From positions 2,463,346 through 2,527,345 of the forward strand of contig JAJHZJ010000579.1 in assembly GCA_023548195.1 (NCBI GenBank): 64,000 nt of DNA, written 5' to 3'. How positions within the stretch are numbered: the first letter of the stretch is position 1; each line of letters begins with the position of its first letter. The notes under the pieces were generated by a model, which saw nothing but the letters and a program-made list of their open reading frames with translations, was not told the DNA's origin and ran no database searches. The translations under genes were made by a program, and so were the position numbers. This document shows positions 10,780 to 23,085 of this stretch, piece by piece. The DNA comes from Bettongia penicillata ogilbyi (lineage: Eukaryota; Chordata; Mammalia; Diprotodontia; Potoroidae).

Positions 10780-11320
10780 TAATCAGTCAGCAAGCATTTA
10801 TTAAGGACCCATTGTGTGCCATGTAAAGCTTCAGGGATACAACAAAAGATAAAAAAAAAAAAAAACCAGTTCCTCCTCTCAAGGGATTCACAGACTGATG
10901 GGGGTAGACGACATGAAAACAATTGTGTACAATCATGATGTAGACAGAATAAATTGGAGACAATCAACAGAGGGAAAACAGCATTAAGGGGAGTCAGAAA
11001 AGGCATCTTGTAGGAGGTGGGATTTTACCTGGAACCTGAAGGAAGCCAGAGGAGCCAGCAGGCAGAGATGATGGAGAGAGGACCGGCAGTGAACATGTCT
11101 GGAGTCAGGAGATGGAGTGCCTTATCTGAGGAACAGCAAGGAAGCCAGTGTCACGGGATCAAAGAATAGCAAGGTAAGTGTGAGTAAATGAAATAAGATT
11201 AGAAAAGCAGGAAAGAGTCAGATTATGAAGCCCTTTGAATGCCAGATCCTGGCATTGATCCTCGAGGTGTCAGTGTTCAGATTATAGGATTATACTGCCA
11301 GAGTGAAGAGGAGAGGCTGG
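10780..11320 (-). mobile_element. L2 LINE 3' part
   Basis: The plus strand gives the reverse L2 sequence in order: AAGCATTTATTAAGGACCC and GTGTGCCATG at the 3' tip, GGGATTCACAGACTGATGGG, GAGGTGGGATTTTACCTGG, GGAACAGCAAGGAAGCCAGT and GATTATGAAGCCCTTTGAAT. A poly(A) run at 10849-10864 lies within. At over 500 bp it is one of the longer L2 pieces in the window. Confidence 0.75.
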
Positions 11321-11981
11321 AGAAGAAGCAATAATGAATGAACTAGAATTGTTAATATTTTTATCCAGTCAGTTGGGGGATAGTCCAGACATCTAGCCTG
11401 CCCCCAGAGTATCCAGATGCAAATTCACTAACCAAAACGTGAACTAGTTGGACTTTCTTTCCCCCCGAACCTGGAACTTTAAAAGGAATGATAGACCAAG
11501 GCAGAGCAATTCAACTGGGAGAGGCTGATCAGGGAAGAAAAGTAAGTAAGCAAACAGCGGAGAGCTTCCCATTAGTATTAATTTAGGCATCAAAGGACGC
11601 CTGATAGCATGATGAAAGTAGCAGTCAAAGACCTCAGTTGTAGGATCAGAAGATAATAAGGGAGAATTAAAGAACTGTAAAATACACAGTGTTTGGTGCC
11701 TCCCGAGAGCACGGTTGTACCTCTTCTTGTCAGTCTTCAGCAAACATCTCACTAACAAGGAGGGTAAAAGCCAGAAGTATTGGAAGGTAGTAGACAGCTA
11801 ATATTTCCAGGCCAGAGAGCGGCAACTAGCAGGCTTTATGCTCAGATCACAAAAACACCCCATATAAACAAGCATGAAACATGTCACACACTGATTTCAT
11901 CCCCACTTCAGAGAACCATTTGGAGGAAGATTAGAACTGGGCTGGAGTGGAGCTTCTATCTGGTGGCTTCTGATTTTGACT
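11321..11981. other. No recognised feature
   Basis: Two overlapping open frames of about 100-130 codons (minus 11758-11444, plus from 11780) have no recognisable motif and no supporting context. I treat them as chance frames. Confidence 0.45.
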
Positions 11982-12090
11982 GGTTCCTTCCTTCCTTCCT
12001 TCCTTCCTTCCTTCCTTCCTTCCTTCCTTCCTTCCTTCCTTCCTTCCTTCCTTCCTTCCTTCCTTCCTTCCTTCCTTCCTTCCTTCCTTC
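11982..12090. repeat. (CCTT)n microsatellite
   Basis: About 27 uninterrupted CCTT units, followed by a degenerate CTTT-rich tail to about 12145. The low decay points to a young, probably length-variable repeat. Confidence 0.95.
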
Positions 12091-12145
12091 TTTTTTCTTT
12101 CAGTCTTTCTGTCTTTCTTATTTTCTTTTTCTCTTTCTTTATAAT

Positions 12146-12879
12146 CTTTACAATTTAATCATCAAATAAGAGTGATGTGGAAAACCAACCAAAAAATTCA
12201 GTAAGTCTGAATATAAGTGCATTATATCCACACACACTTTTCCCACTCCTCCATTTCCCCCAACTTTTGTCACATAGATAAGTGACAAAGTATAATCTTG
12301 AAAATTCAGCCAGAATCTTGGAGGCAAATCTTCGAGAGAAACCAACTAAATTCCTGGGGGTGGAGGTGGGAGGAGATGAAGAGAAATGGAGCAGGAAGGC
12401 AAACCTAACATTCTCCCCTTCATAGGGTTAATGGAGTCATTCCAATATTTCTGGAAAATCAAAAGTGAAACTTGAACAAAAATCTTTAGTCTTGATGTCA
12501 AGAAGGTGAAATGTTTCTATTCATCTACATTTTGAAGTTGGAATCAGAGAATAGTCATCTATACTCATTGGATTAAGAGTTAAATTCACCAGCTTCGTGG
12601 CAGAATGAGTTAGAATTGAATGTTCTGCCAGGCTGACTCCCACAAGAATCTTCCCAAAGTTTTAGCCACTCTGACCATCACCTTGTCATCCATACAGCTG
12701 CTTCTCCCTATCTCCCCTTCTCCCTGTCCACTTCTTGCTCTGGGAACAGTAACCAAATCAGTAGTACCATTGATTCTGTGGAAAGGGTATGTCAACGGTT
12801 TTCATTGTTTTCATACCATCTCTGAAACTTCTCAGACCCAAACACTCTTCTCTGGCCACCACTTTCTTATATTTGTTTT
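12146..12879. other. No firm feature; possible decayed L2 3' UTR at the right
   Basis: 12146-12600 is unassigned. 12615-12879 is pyrimidine-rich with words such as TTCTCCCTGTCCACTTC and may be the upstream part of the L2 end that follows. Confidence 0.4.
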
Positions 12880-12985
12880 TCCTCCATAGGTTAGTGTAAG
12901 TTTTTTGAGGGCAAGTGATAGGTTACTTTTGCTTTTATCCCTAGACCAGTGCTTGGCACATAATAATTATTTCATAAATGCTTTT
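12880..12985 (+). mobile_element. L2 3' end
   Basis: Terminal L2 sequence: TTTGAGGGCAAGTGATAGG, CAGTGCTTGGCACATAAT, TTCATAAATGC. Confidence 0.7.
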
Positions 12986-13009
12986 CTTTTCTTTTTATTC
13001 ATTCATTTT

Positions 13010-13570
13010 CCTTGTTTACCTAAGCACTATCATAGTTCTTGACCTCATCTCCTCTCACCTAGACTACAGTCATAGCCTGTAAACTAGTCTTCCGACTTTC
13101 ATGCTACTGCCAAAAATTATCTTCCGAAGGAACAAGACTGACCGTGTCACTCTTCTGCTTATAAACCTTGAATAATTAACTTTCTCTTGCCTATAGGAGA
13201 AAATATAAATTCCATAGCCAAGGATTAAGGGCTTTCCACAGTCTGCTTCTACTTACATTTCCTGAGTTATTTTATATAATTTCTTTTCATGTACCCCGCA
13301 TTCCAGCCAGACTTGACTCCTAGCATGTCACAGAGCCCAAAATATCATTCTCTGTCTTCATACATTTGTGTAGACTATTCATTATACCTGGAATATACTC
13401 CTACCTTATCCCTTCCTTTCAGAAGCATTCTCTTCTTTCAAGGTTTAGTTCAGGGGCCATCTCTGTAAAGCATTTCAGGCACTAAAAGCATTTTCTCTCT
13501 CCTCAAATTTAGGACACTTTTTCTGGGTCTCTCCTTTGATTTGTCACTTTCCAACCTTGTATTATACTTA
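13010..13570 (+). mobile_element. L2 LINE, 3'-proximal part without the end
   Basis: The sense order follows L2: CACCTAGACTACAGTCATAG, ACCGTGTCACTCTTCTGCTT, GCCTATAGGAGAAAATATAA, CATTCCAGCCAGACTTGAC and ACCTGGAATATACTCC. It stops before the terminal sequence, so it is a different copy from the one just upstream. Confidence 0.7.
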
Positions 13571-14068
13571 GGACAATATATTTAGAACTGGAAGGAATCT
13601 TAGAGACTCTTAGGTCCAACCCCATCGTTTCACATGTAACCACTAGGGGTCATAACAGGTTAGACTTGTGAGCTAATAGAGTAGGTTTTTAAAGTCTCTA
13701 AATTGGTGATTATTCTGTCCTTGAAAAGGTAGTTATGAAATCACTGATTTGTGATTATTCCCCCAGTGAGGAAGCAAAAAGTCTCTGAGAGTGGGTTGGT
13801 ATTGCAGCCCAGGGTTAGGAAAGATCACTCTCCTATGTGTGCCCCCCACCCAACCTGTCCTTCACCCTCACTGATGCTAACGAAGTGACACAGGGAAATT
13901 CAAAAGATGGGGTAGCAGAGGAAAGGCAGGGTCAATCACAGGTACTCATGAGAAATAAGACCAGCTCAGTCAGATGCTCTTTTTAACAGAATAAAAAAAC
14001 ATGATTAGGGTGCCAGGTGTACCCAGCTGAGGTAAGGGCAGAGGAAGGACTGCCAGTTTCTCCATGTC
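13571..14068. other. Possible CORE-SINE trace; otherwise nothing recognised
   Basis: 13575-13640 (AGAACTGGAAGGAATCTTAG, GTCCAACCCCATCGTTTCAC) resembles the reverse of a SINE tail. The rest shows nothing that I recognise. Confidence 0.4.
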
Positions 14069-14275
14069 TATTTCTTCTTCTTCTTCTTCTTCTTCTTCTT
14101 CTTCTTCTTCTTCTTCTTCTTCTTCTTCTTCTTCTTCTTCTTCTTCTTCTTCTTCTTCTTCTTCTTCTTCTTCTTCTTCTTCTTCTTCTTCTTCTTCTTC
14201 TTCTTCTTCTTCTTCTTCTTCTTCTTCTTCTTCTTCTTCTTCTCCTTCTTCTTTTCTTCTTCTTCTTCTTCCTTT

Positions 14276-14328
<53 letters not shown>

Positions 14329-14375
14329 CTTCTCCTCCTTTTTCTTTTTCTCCTCCTTCTCCTTCTTCTTTCTAT
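14069..14375. repeat. Long (CTT)n tract with degenerate CCT-rich end
   Basis: Roughly 60 near-perfect CTT units (14069-14246) pass into CTT/CCT mixtures to about 14375. One strand is almost entirely pyrimidine for some 300 bp. The poly-Leu, poly-Ser and poly-Lys frames seen here follow from the repeat and are not genes. Confidence 0.95.
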
Positions 14376-14399
14376 TTTTCCCTTTAGCTTTCACCTCTT

Positions 14400-16405
14400 A
14401 TGTTGCTTTTCCCTTATAGGCTTGGGTTTGAGGAAAGGAACCTCAAGTTTTGTGTCAAGAGAAAGTCCATCTACTTATCTCATGTCCCCTTGTTCTTTCC
14501 CCTCTTCCTCTCAAGAGAATTTAAAAACTACTGCAGAGGGAAAATCCTACTTTCCAGTCAGGTTTTAGGTTAACTCTCCCTTTTTTGCCCTTGGAATAAA
14601 TACAATTCCCAAGGTTTTTGGTGACTTATCCTTCTTTCAAGACTAAACAAAATAATGTTCAACCTTGTCCGAAAGACTGTTACCCATTACTGAAGAAATG
14701 GAGACCTGGAGACTTGAGGTGATATTATGAAGGTCATGTAGTTGTGAGTGGTATAGCCAAGAGCTGGACTCATGTTCTCTGATTTCAGAATCTAAGGATC
14801 TCAATAGTCTCTCCTCCAGTAAAGAAAGGAAGAAATTCCAATAAACCCAGATCCCCTGCGTCAATTGACCATAATAAGGCTTTGGGTAGAGGCCAAAAGC
14901 TTTCCCTTTTTCTGCTGGTGGAGAATTTGAATGCCAACTAGATTCCATTTCCCCGGATATATCCCTCTCAACCCCTGCCCTTTCATGCATCATCAGTCCC
15001 TGAGCTTTGATCTGCATGTCAGCTCTGGGGCTCCGTTTCTCTCCTCAATGCCTGATCCTGCCTGACTCAGAGAAGAACCTTAAAAGCTCACAGGGCTTTA
15101 TGATTTTGGGTGCCTCCTTCCACTGGGGATCTCAGAAAGACCTGATCTTTCCCCATTCATCCTGTCTCCCCATACCCACCTTGTATTATAACTATTTCCT
15201 CTTCAGCAAAGTTGACTTGCTTACATTCTCTCTGCTGATTGCCATCTTCTGTCTTGTGGTATTTTCCCTGCCCCTGTACTGTACTCTGGAATCCCAGCTT
15301 CATTCAGACTACATTAAGACTCAGACACAATCAGTACTCTTTCCACTACAGAATCCTACTCTAACTATACAAGTAATGATAGCAACTCCATTTTATGTAG
15401 TGTGCTAAGGTTTACAAAGACATTTCCTCTGAACAAACCTGTGAATTACCTAGTACATGCATAGTAGATCTCCTACTCCTTCTTATATATGGTATATGAC
15501 AGCCCCATAGAAATAATAAACCCAGTGGCTCCCTTGACATGGAGGGTCCCAGAAGACCACTTCAGGCTCACGGCATTTTGTAAGTCAGAATGTAACATCC
15601 TAGGCTTTAATCTTGGGTTGCTAAATTGATCGTTTGCTCATTATACCCCTTCCTCCTCCTGTAGATCCGGGATATTAAAATTCACAAAGACATCGAGTTC
15701 ATAGTGAACTAAACAGTTTAATTAGATTAGTTAAATCAGGGTAAAATGAAGAGGCATCAGAAAGATGTATTATAGAATATAATATTCCAATCACTTCCCA
15801 GCTGCAAACCCCAAGGCAAAACCTTCTTTTCAGACTGAAGCTCATGTTCACTCTTTTGAGTCACTCTAACTGTGGGAGAGCCAGACTGGAAGTTTAGGAT
15901 CTTTTCATAAATCTCTTGTCTCCTATCCAAATGGGAGCAGGACACAGGCAGTTTAACTCACAACAGTTTGCCACACAGGAGCTTTTCTATGATTTTCTTG
16001 GTCACAGCTGCTTGAACAATCAGTAAAGCAGGATCACTGGCTTTAGGGTCCCACTCTGCTGTGCATTAATCTGGCTTGTGCACCTGTCTATCCTGGAAAC
16101 ATGAACACTGAAGAGGGGGCAACTTAAATAAGACAAAGGCTAATACTTGAGATGTTTCCACCGGACTGCTGGAAATATAATGCTGATAAGCAGCAGATGA
16201 CATACGTGACTGTGTTGTATTCTGGGCCACCATTTCTCTCTCTTCCTTTTCCTTCAAATTTTGTGTGCTGTCTCTAAGTCTTGCATCACATACACATGTC
16301 ATAGCAATCTTTGCCAGCACCAAAGCCAAACAGAAAATGTCCTACTACTGAAAGTCCCTGTGGAGACAGTAGCTACAAGTTTTCAAGACTATATGTCAGG
16401 TGATA
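14400..16405. other. No recognised feature
   Basis: Two kilobases of average complexity. Open frames of 60-133 codons (for example plus 15007-15408 and minus 15017-14643) show no domain, no family resemblance and no splice context that I can support. Confidence 0.5.
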
Positions 16406-16409
16406 TATT

Positions 16410-16560
16410 CTCTACCAAAGTAAAATTATTATCACTTCCTTTTTACAGATGAGAAAACTGAGGTTTAGAGAGAGATTAAGTGACTTGTCCCTAGGCACAA
16501 CTATTTCAATGTCACAGCTAGGGTTCAAACCCAGGTCTCTTCTGACATTAAGTCCTCATC
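16410..16560 (-). mobile_element. CORE-SINE (MIR-like)
   Basis: The plus strand reads TTTACAGATGAGAAAACTGA, TAAGTGACTTGTCCC, TCAAACCCAGGTCTC. The left end runs into the tail. Confidence 0.75.
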
Positions 16561-16599
16561 TCTTTCCTTTATAATGAAAAGCTCTTCTGGGTATATGTT

Positions 16600-16755
16600 A
16601 TGAGAAGGATATGCCCTCCTTGAGGGCAGAGACTTTAGCATTTTAAGTCATATGTTTATATTATATATACATATACATATAAAACATATACATGCACCCA
16701 CATATATATTCTTGTGGTGCCCAGTATATTTGTTGAAATGAAATAAATGCCTCCT
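16600..16755 (+). mobile_element. L2 3' end, diverged, with TA/CA-rich insert
   Basis: CTCCTTGAGGGCAGAGAC, then a TATATACATA-rich stretch at 16655-16705, then GTGGTGCCCAGTATATTTG and GAAATAAATG resemble an L2 end widened by simple sequence. Confidence 0.5.
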
Positions 16756-16880
16756 TATTTTATGAATGAGTAAACTAAATGAAGAATTATGACTTGCCCG
16801 ATTTCACACTGGGAGTAAGAGAGGTGAGATTCAAATGCAAGGTCTTCTGATTCCAAATTATATCATGCTTCTTTTAGGTC
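16756..16880 (-). mobile_element. CORE-SINE fragment (MIR-like)
   Basis: TTATTTTATGAATGAGTAAA, GACTTGCCCGATTTCACAC and CAAGGTCTTCTGATTCC are the reverse of a diverged core and head. Confidence 0.6.
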
Positions 16881-19030
16881 TTCTTAAATAAGTGCATATC
16901 ATTAGTGAAACACAGCAATTGAGTATTTCTTCCTTTTTATGATATGCTATCAATGTAATTGTTTACTCACTTGAAGAGACAGTGTATTTTCATTGGGCTA
17001 TAGGGCTAGTCTTTATGTAAGAGACTGATAGGAAGACAGACTTAGTTTGGTACTTCTCTCCTAGCACTTCTCATTATAGTAAAGTGTATTATAAGATTTA
17101 TATAGCTAACTGGATTTGGACTCAAGTCTTCATGACTCCAAAACTGATAATCTCTATACTATCTATAGCTTCCTTTCACAGCCCATTTCAATGTATAGGA
17201 ATAAAACCAATTAAAGAACCTAGGGATCAGAGAATGCTTCTTCCAGTCCACTTTGAATGGTGGCAAATCCCACCTGGATGGCATTGTGTAGACCAAAATG
17301 TAGATTCTACAATGTAGAATCTGTGGGTGGAAATTCCCAAAGGTTTCCTTTTCCATTCCCCAAGGGAGAACTTCCTAGATTGTTGTCCTAGTGGTCTAGG
17401 GGGCAGGCCAATTTGGGGATTGCTGGGGTTTAGAAATAAGATAGAGCTACAGATATAAGACATCTAGATAATCAGGGAGGTCCATGTAAGTGGACATGCA
17501 GGCAACTGGTATTCTGGAGATCTGTCCACTGAAGGCAGTGGGACTAAGATTAAGAAGTACGTCTTTAGTCCTTGAGTGAATTGGGGGCAATTCATTGAAG
17601 AAACCAGGCCAGTTACCCAGACTTTAGGATACAAAGCAGGCACCTAGTTACTGAAATTGAGATCCTTACGTAATCCTAAATGGAGATGGTATCTAAATCC
17701 ATTAAACAGTTCCCTTCCATCATATAGTGAATGCCTAAGCATACCCCAAATACATGGAGACATGAAAATAGAGGTGCCCTGGGGGAAAGAATATCTGCAT
17801 GGCTGTTTAAAAAGAGGCTTCTTTTGCAGAATTTCCAATAGATTCCCAGAATTTCAGTTTAAGGTTACTGTCCTAACTGTGGCACCGAGCACTACAGCAA
17901 ATTTGTAGACTGACACACTGGCATTGTGCTCAGTTTCTCCTGAGGGTGCAATGGGACCAGGTTCAAGGAGATGGAATCTAGCAGCATCTGTCCATTCAAA
18001 TACCTCTGCACCATCAATAGCTTTTCCTTGGATCTCCACTCCCCTCCCCCCTTCCCCTCCCTGCACAGTGAAATTTATCATTCACTCTTTCTTTGTCACA
18101 ACTGTGCTGGATTTTCCATGGGGGAATCAAAGGAGGAGGAGGAGGAAGATGATTCCAGCAGTTTCCTGCTGGGCAATGCAAGTCTTTTCCTGCCTGACCC
18201 ATACTTCAAAAGAAGCACATATCAAGGCATGTGTTCCATGGATGGAAGAAATGAAGGCTGAAGGCAGTACTGGAAAAGATGTAAAAAACTGTTGGGAAAG
18301 TCCAAAGAAAATGAAAGTTGTGCTAGAAGAGTAGGGTGTGAATGAAAACCATTTTGGAGTTCTTTTTTAGGGAGGGAGATTAAATATTCAACCTAAGCAT
18401 TTAAGGGTAAAAGACATTATTACAGGATGAAAATTCAAATAACTTTTTATTAAAATAAAAGATCCACACAACCCCCTCCTTCTCCAATCTCATCTTTAAT
18501 TATAGGTTTTGTGCAATGTATGGCAGTTGGATGCAACTGAACAGAAGTGTTTATGGAGAATTTTGGGAAGTAGGCAGTATTCATCTGTAGAGAACAGCAG
18601 GCAGGATTAAAATCCTAACTAAAGTTAATTTATTTTAAAAAAATTTTTAAAAAGCACATTTCAATGACAGCTAAGGACACATTTCCCTTTCTCTTCTCCA
18701 TGTGTCATTGTCATTAACTACAAATTTCTACTGCATATCCTCAGGGTACAGGGTTTTTGCATTGTGCCAGGTACTATGGGGTTTGCAAAGTTAAACCTAG
18801 GATCATATGAAAGCAGAAGGAACAGAACCTGAGATTCTGTGAGATCTTGCTAAATTTAAAATGACTGTAGGGAAAGTACCTGAGCCTCACAAGGGACTCG
18901 GATCCAAGCTCATAATTCAGAGCCTGAGATGATTTGGGCACAGATGTAGAAGCAGCTGGGATTTCTCTTAATCTGCTTCCAGAGAGGGGCATATTCCTAA
19001 AAAAATGGATATTTATCATCTTTGAGTCAA
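16881..19030. other. No recognised repeat or gene
   Basis: About 2.1 kb with several frames of 60-136 codons, none recognisable. The frame pair at 17924-18334 includes an acidic E/D run around 18130-18150 but has no homologue that I know. A perfect short inverted repeat lies at 17302-17322. Confidence 0.5.
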
Positions 19031-19032
19031 TT

Positions 19033-19240
19033 TAATTCAATTTAGTTCAAATAAGTATATATTTATTAAACATCTACTGTATTCTAGTAGAATTGTAGCT
19101 ACTTTAGGGGAGAGACAGATTTGGTTTTCTTGTCTTTGTATATCCACTACTTGACATAGTGCAGAGTACATAGTGCCTTGTAGAAATACAATGCTAAAGG
19201 TCTTGCACATAGTAGGTGTTTAAGAATGCTTGTGAGATCA
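19033..19240. mobile_element. Two L2 3' ends, opposite strands
   Basis: 19033-19082 is a reverse L2 tip (ATTTATTAAACATCTACTGT). 19083-19215 is a sense tip (TTTGGTTTTCTTGTCTTTG, CTTGCACATAGTAGGTGT). Confidence 0.65.
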
Positions 19241-19520
19241 TAGTGCCTGTGTTAGGTACTGGGAATGTGGGTGAGCAGGGGATGAAGGAAGGAATTTAAA
19301 AGTGTTTATATATCATATGATACTGTAATTGTTTTCAAGAAATACGCCACTGGGAGAGGGAGGAAGACAAGATTTATCCACACGAAACAGGTAGAAAAAA
19401 ATACTAGATAAAATTGTTTAACTTTGTGGCAAAAAATGCTATAGGACTCAAAAAAGAGAGGAATTGATAGGGATTAGAATTATCTGGGAAGGCTTTCTAG
19501 AGGAGGTGAGATTTAACATT
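19241..19520 (-). mobile_element. L2 fragment, diverged
   Basis: GTTAGGTACTGGGAATGTGG and GGGAAGGCTTTCTAGAGGAG follow the reverse L2 order, with much drift between them. Confidence 0.5.
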
Positions 19521-19789
19521 ATGTGGATCTCTGATAAAGAAAGAAGCCCCATTTCCCTCAACAGGCTGGTTCACTGTTTTAAGGCCTGTTTACTAGTCCT
19601 GTTGCTAAACCCTACTTCCTTTATCTTGGAACAGTGTTTGCTTAGTTGCAACAATGCCCGTTTGATAAGCTTCCAATTAGCTTCTATTAGCTTCATCAAA
19701 AGTATTATTCACGTGGAGTTGGGGTATACATGGCAGCTATAGTTAAGAGACTGCTAAGAGCCTCGGATCACAGAGCACAGATCTATAGC

Positions 19790-19925
19790 TCTAAGTAAGG
19801 GGTCTTAATGTCTAGTGTAGCCCCCTCATTTTATAGATAAAAGAGGTGAGGTAACGTTTCCATAGTCACAGAGGCAACAGGTGACAAACCCAGGATTCAA
19901 ACCCAGGGCTGCTGACTCTTCTGAC
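19790..19925 (-). mobile_element. CORE-SINE (MIR-like)
   Basis: CCCCCTCATTTTATAGATAA, GTCACAGAGGCAACAGG and GGATTCAAACCCAGGGCTGC form the reverse of core plus head. Confidence 0.7.
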
Positions 19926-22055
19926 CTTTGTTTTCAGACTGTACCTGTGTTAGAATGGTTTTCTGGCTTGTCGCTGGCACAGGTGGTATCAGAGCTGCTC
20001 ACTCTTGGGGTTCTGCTTTTCAGTTTAGTGGGTGGATGATGCTTTTGCTGCAGGAGCCTCATACTTTCTAGGATGACTACATCACCAGTATTTTTCCTCT
20101 TTGCCCTTCACTAACTGTCCAACTTTTTGGCATTGCTTTGAATTGAGTTTCAGTGTGTCCCATAAAACGAAGAGATCCCGGTGTTACACAGTCTTTTGGC
20201 TTTCCAATGAACAACGATGGTTGCTACAATCAGGATAGTCAGTCTGTTTACAGCAGATACTTCCACTGTCTTTTTTCTTCTTTCCCTTATCTCTGTTCTC
20301 CATCCTCTTCCCTCCTCTTTCTTTCTCTCTTTTTCTGCATCTCTCTCTCTCTGTCTCTCCTATCTCCCTCCTACTCCCTCCACATGTGGCTTCTCCCCTC
20401 TCCAGTGGACTGCCAGTACATAAAAGCTAGGAGAAGGAGACTTTTCCAATGGTTTTTTGTATAGGTGAGGGGCTAGCTTTTTGTATTGCTATTTTAGAGC
20501 TGAGAAAATTGGAAGGTAGGTAATAGACTGAGCCAAATGAGACCTCTTTTTTGCGAGGTAGTATGGCTCTGGGGGTCTGCTGCTTCTCACTGGCCTTTAC
20601 TTTGTGTTACCTGCATAAAATTCTTGGGAAATCTTGTGAACTAGATCATGCCTTGAGGTCTCAAGTACAAAGAACACAGAATGGTTTGATACTAATAAAT
20701 CTGTTATAAGGTCAGCTACAGCTATCTACTTATGTGCCCTTTTTTGTCAGAGGGTTCACTGTCAACTACATAACCCAGGGGTAGGCAAACCTTGGCCCTC
20801 CGAGATCAAGTACTTTGGCTGCTGGTTTGTTCAGTTGGAGAGTGAAGAATTATTTTTACATTTTAAAATAAAGTTTTATTGTATTTATTGTAGTTTTATC
20901 TAAGTTATATTATAACCATATGGCTAGCAGAGCACACAAACATGTTTTAGTTGCTGCTAAAGACTGTCAAAACTTGGGGACCTGGGGGCTGAAAAGGTTC
21001 AGAGAGATTAACCAGGGAGAGATCTAAGGAAGTTGGAATAATAGGACCCTTTGCTATGTACAGGACATTTTAATTGTAAGTATATTTATGAAGAGTTATC
21101 ATGGAAATTCAAGTTTCTAAACTACGTATTTACCATATTCATTAATTTTGTGTCTTCACATTATTTGCTCCTTCCCTCTCCAATTTTAAGGAAATGATAA
21201 AAGCTATTTGCATATTTCTTCTCTAGCAACCAAATAAAAGATCAGAAACAACTTTGTTTCTTTCTGTTTTCCTGAGACCAGATAGAAAAATGTGCAGCTA
21301 AGCTTGGTGTTTCTATGTGTTCAAGTGACTAAAATAAATTTCTTCTTCATTTTTCTGCAAAAATGAAAATCCTTTCCACCATGACTTACTTCAGACTCTA
21401 CAATATGGCTTTGAATCTGAGGTAAACTGTTTGCTCACACACTCAATTGAATTGTGGGGGATCAGAGTAGGTTGTATCTTATCATGGCCCTTTGAAATGT
21501 TGATTAATAGTTTAGCTCTATAGAAATCCTCTTTTCTATATAATTTGAAGATAAATTTGTCCCTGTTTGGACTTGATTAACTAGGTTTACTAGTCATGGA
21601 CAAAAACTTGGACTAGGTCAGTCTAATATGTGCTCAAGACTATAGCAGAACCCGAGCAGCCAACCAGGTAAGCATAGTTTACTAGGGGTCAGAGGAGGAC
21701 AGTAGCTAACAGTGATGAACAGGTAATAAGATAGCTAGGAGCCAGAAAGGCCAGTCCAAGACAAATAGTTATTAGAAGCATGCAACATTCCTGAGGAGAC
21801 TTGATTCATCAAACAAACCAAGTCTTATCCTTGCATCTAGAATTTTTCCCTATGGTTTCTGCTGCACAGAAACCAAGCCCAGTGAAATTGGTTTATGAAG
21901 ATTCCCCATCCTGGGTATTCTCTGCAGAGAATAACCTGTGACTGGAAGCCCCTGGGGGAGGTGAGGGCTGCAGGAGCCGGGTATTAGCAATGGATGCTGG
22001 CGAGATCCTGACATAACTCCAGGAAATAGTATGCCAATTTTTTTCCCAAACTTTT
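19926..22055. other. Mostly unassigned; one possible hAT trace
   Basis: 20270-20370 is a CT-rich low-complexity stretch. At 20776, CAGGGGTAGGCAAACC resembles a hAT terminal repeat and is followed by AT-rich sequence to about 20960, but no matching right end is visible. The remainder shows nothing recognisable. Confidence 0.4.
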
Positions 22056-22069
22056 CCATTTATTTTATT

Positions 22070-23085
22070 TTTTTTTCTTTTATTTATTTATTTATTTAGC
22101 TTTTTACATTCATTTTCACAAATTTTCTCCCCTCCCCCCACCCCAATACCCCAAGCAATCTAATTTTCCCTATCTCCAATCTGTCCTCTCTTCTGTCATC
22201 CCTCCCTTCCCTTGTCTCTATCTTCTCTTTTCTCCTGTAGGGCCAGATGACTTTCTATTCCTCATTAACTGTATGTCTTCTTTCCTAGTTGCAACAACAG
22301 TACTAAACAATTGTTCCTAAAACTTTGAGTTCCAAATTCTCCCCATCCCTCCCTCCCCACCCATTCCCTTTGGTACGGCAGGCAATTCATTATAGGCCAT
22401 ATCTGTGTAGCTTTGCAAATGACCTTCCTGATAGTCGTGTTGTATAAGACTAACTGAATTGCCATCCCTCCTAACCTGCCCCTCATTGTTTCTCTTCTGT
22501 CCTTTGATCCTGTCCCTCCCCAAGTGTTGACTTTCAATTACTCCCTCCTCCCTTTGCCCTCCCTTCCATCATCCCCCCCCAATATCTCCTTCTCCCCCGC
22601 TTTCTTATACTGTAAGATAGGTTTTCATACCAAAATGAGTGTGCATTTCACTCCTTCGTTTAGTCAAATGTGATGAGGGTAAACTTTTGTTTGTTTGTTT
22701 GTTTGTTTGTCTTTTTCCTCAGCTCTCCTCTTTTTCCCTCCACTAAAAACATCTCCTACTTGCCTCTTAAATGACATATAGTTACCCCCTTCCATTTCCC
22801 CCTCTTTCCTCTCACTACATTTCTCTCTCACCATTTACCTTAATTTCTTTTAAGGTATGGTCCCATCCTATTCAGTTCAATCTGTGCTCTCTGTCTCTGC
22901 ATGTGAATGCATGTGTGTATGTGTGTGCATGCGTGTACATGTGTATGTGTGGTCTCACCAACCACCCAGATACTGAAAAGTTTTAAGAGTTAGAAATATT
23001 GTCCTTCCCTGTATGAATGCAAACAGTTCATTTCTGGTAAGTCCCTTAATACTTCTCCTTGCTGTTTACTTTTGCATGCTTCTTC
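22070..23085 (-). other. HAL1 copy B 3' region
   Basis: About 1 kb downstream of ORF1, almost all purine-rich in sense, with short GT-type simple sequence near 22905-22955 and a (TTTG)n run at 22689-22710 on the plus strand. It aligns with 1-960 of copy A. No ORF2 motif (endonuclease or RT) is seen in any frame. Confidence 0.75.

Noticed and set aside
14017..14568. 183-codon poly-Leu frame and neighbouring poly-Ser and poly-Lys/Glu frames
   Set aside because: They are translations of the (CTT)n/(GAA)n repeat in three frames; nothing else supports a gene.
17924..18334. 136-codon and 96-codon overlapping plus frames with an acidic run
   Set aside because: Two frames are open over the same DNA, the acidic run is a GAGGAG-type stretch, and no homologue is known to me.
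20776..20960. Complete hAT element
   Set aside because: Only the left end (CAGGGGTAGGCAAACC) is convincing; no matching right terminal repeat or 8-bp duplication is visible.
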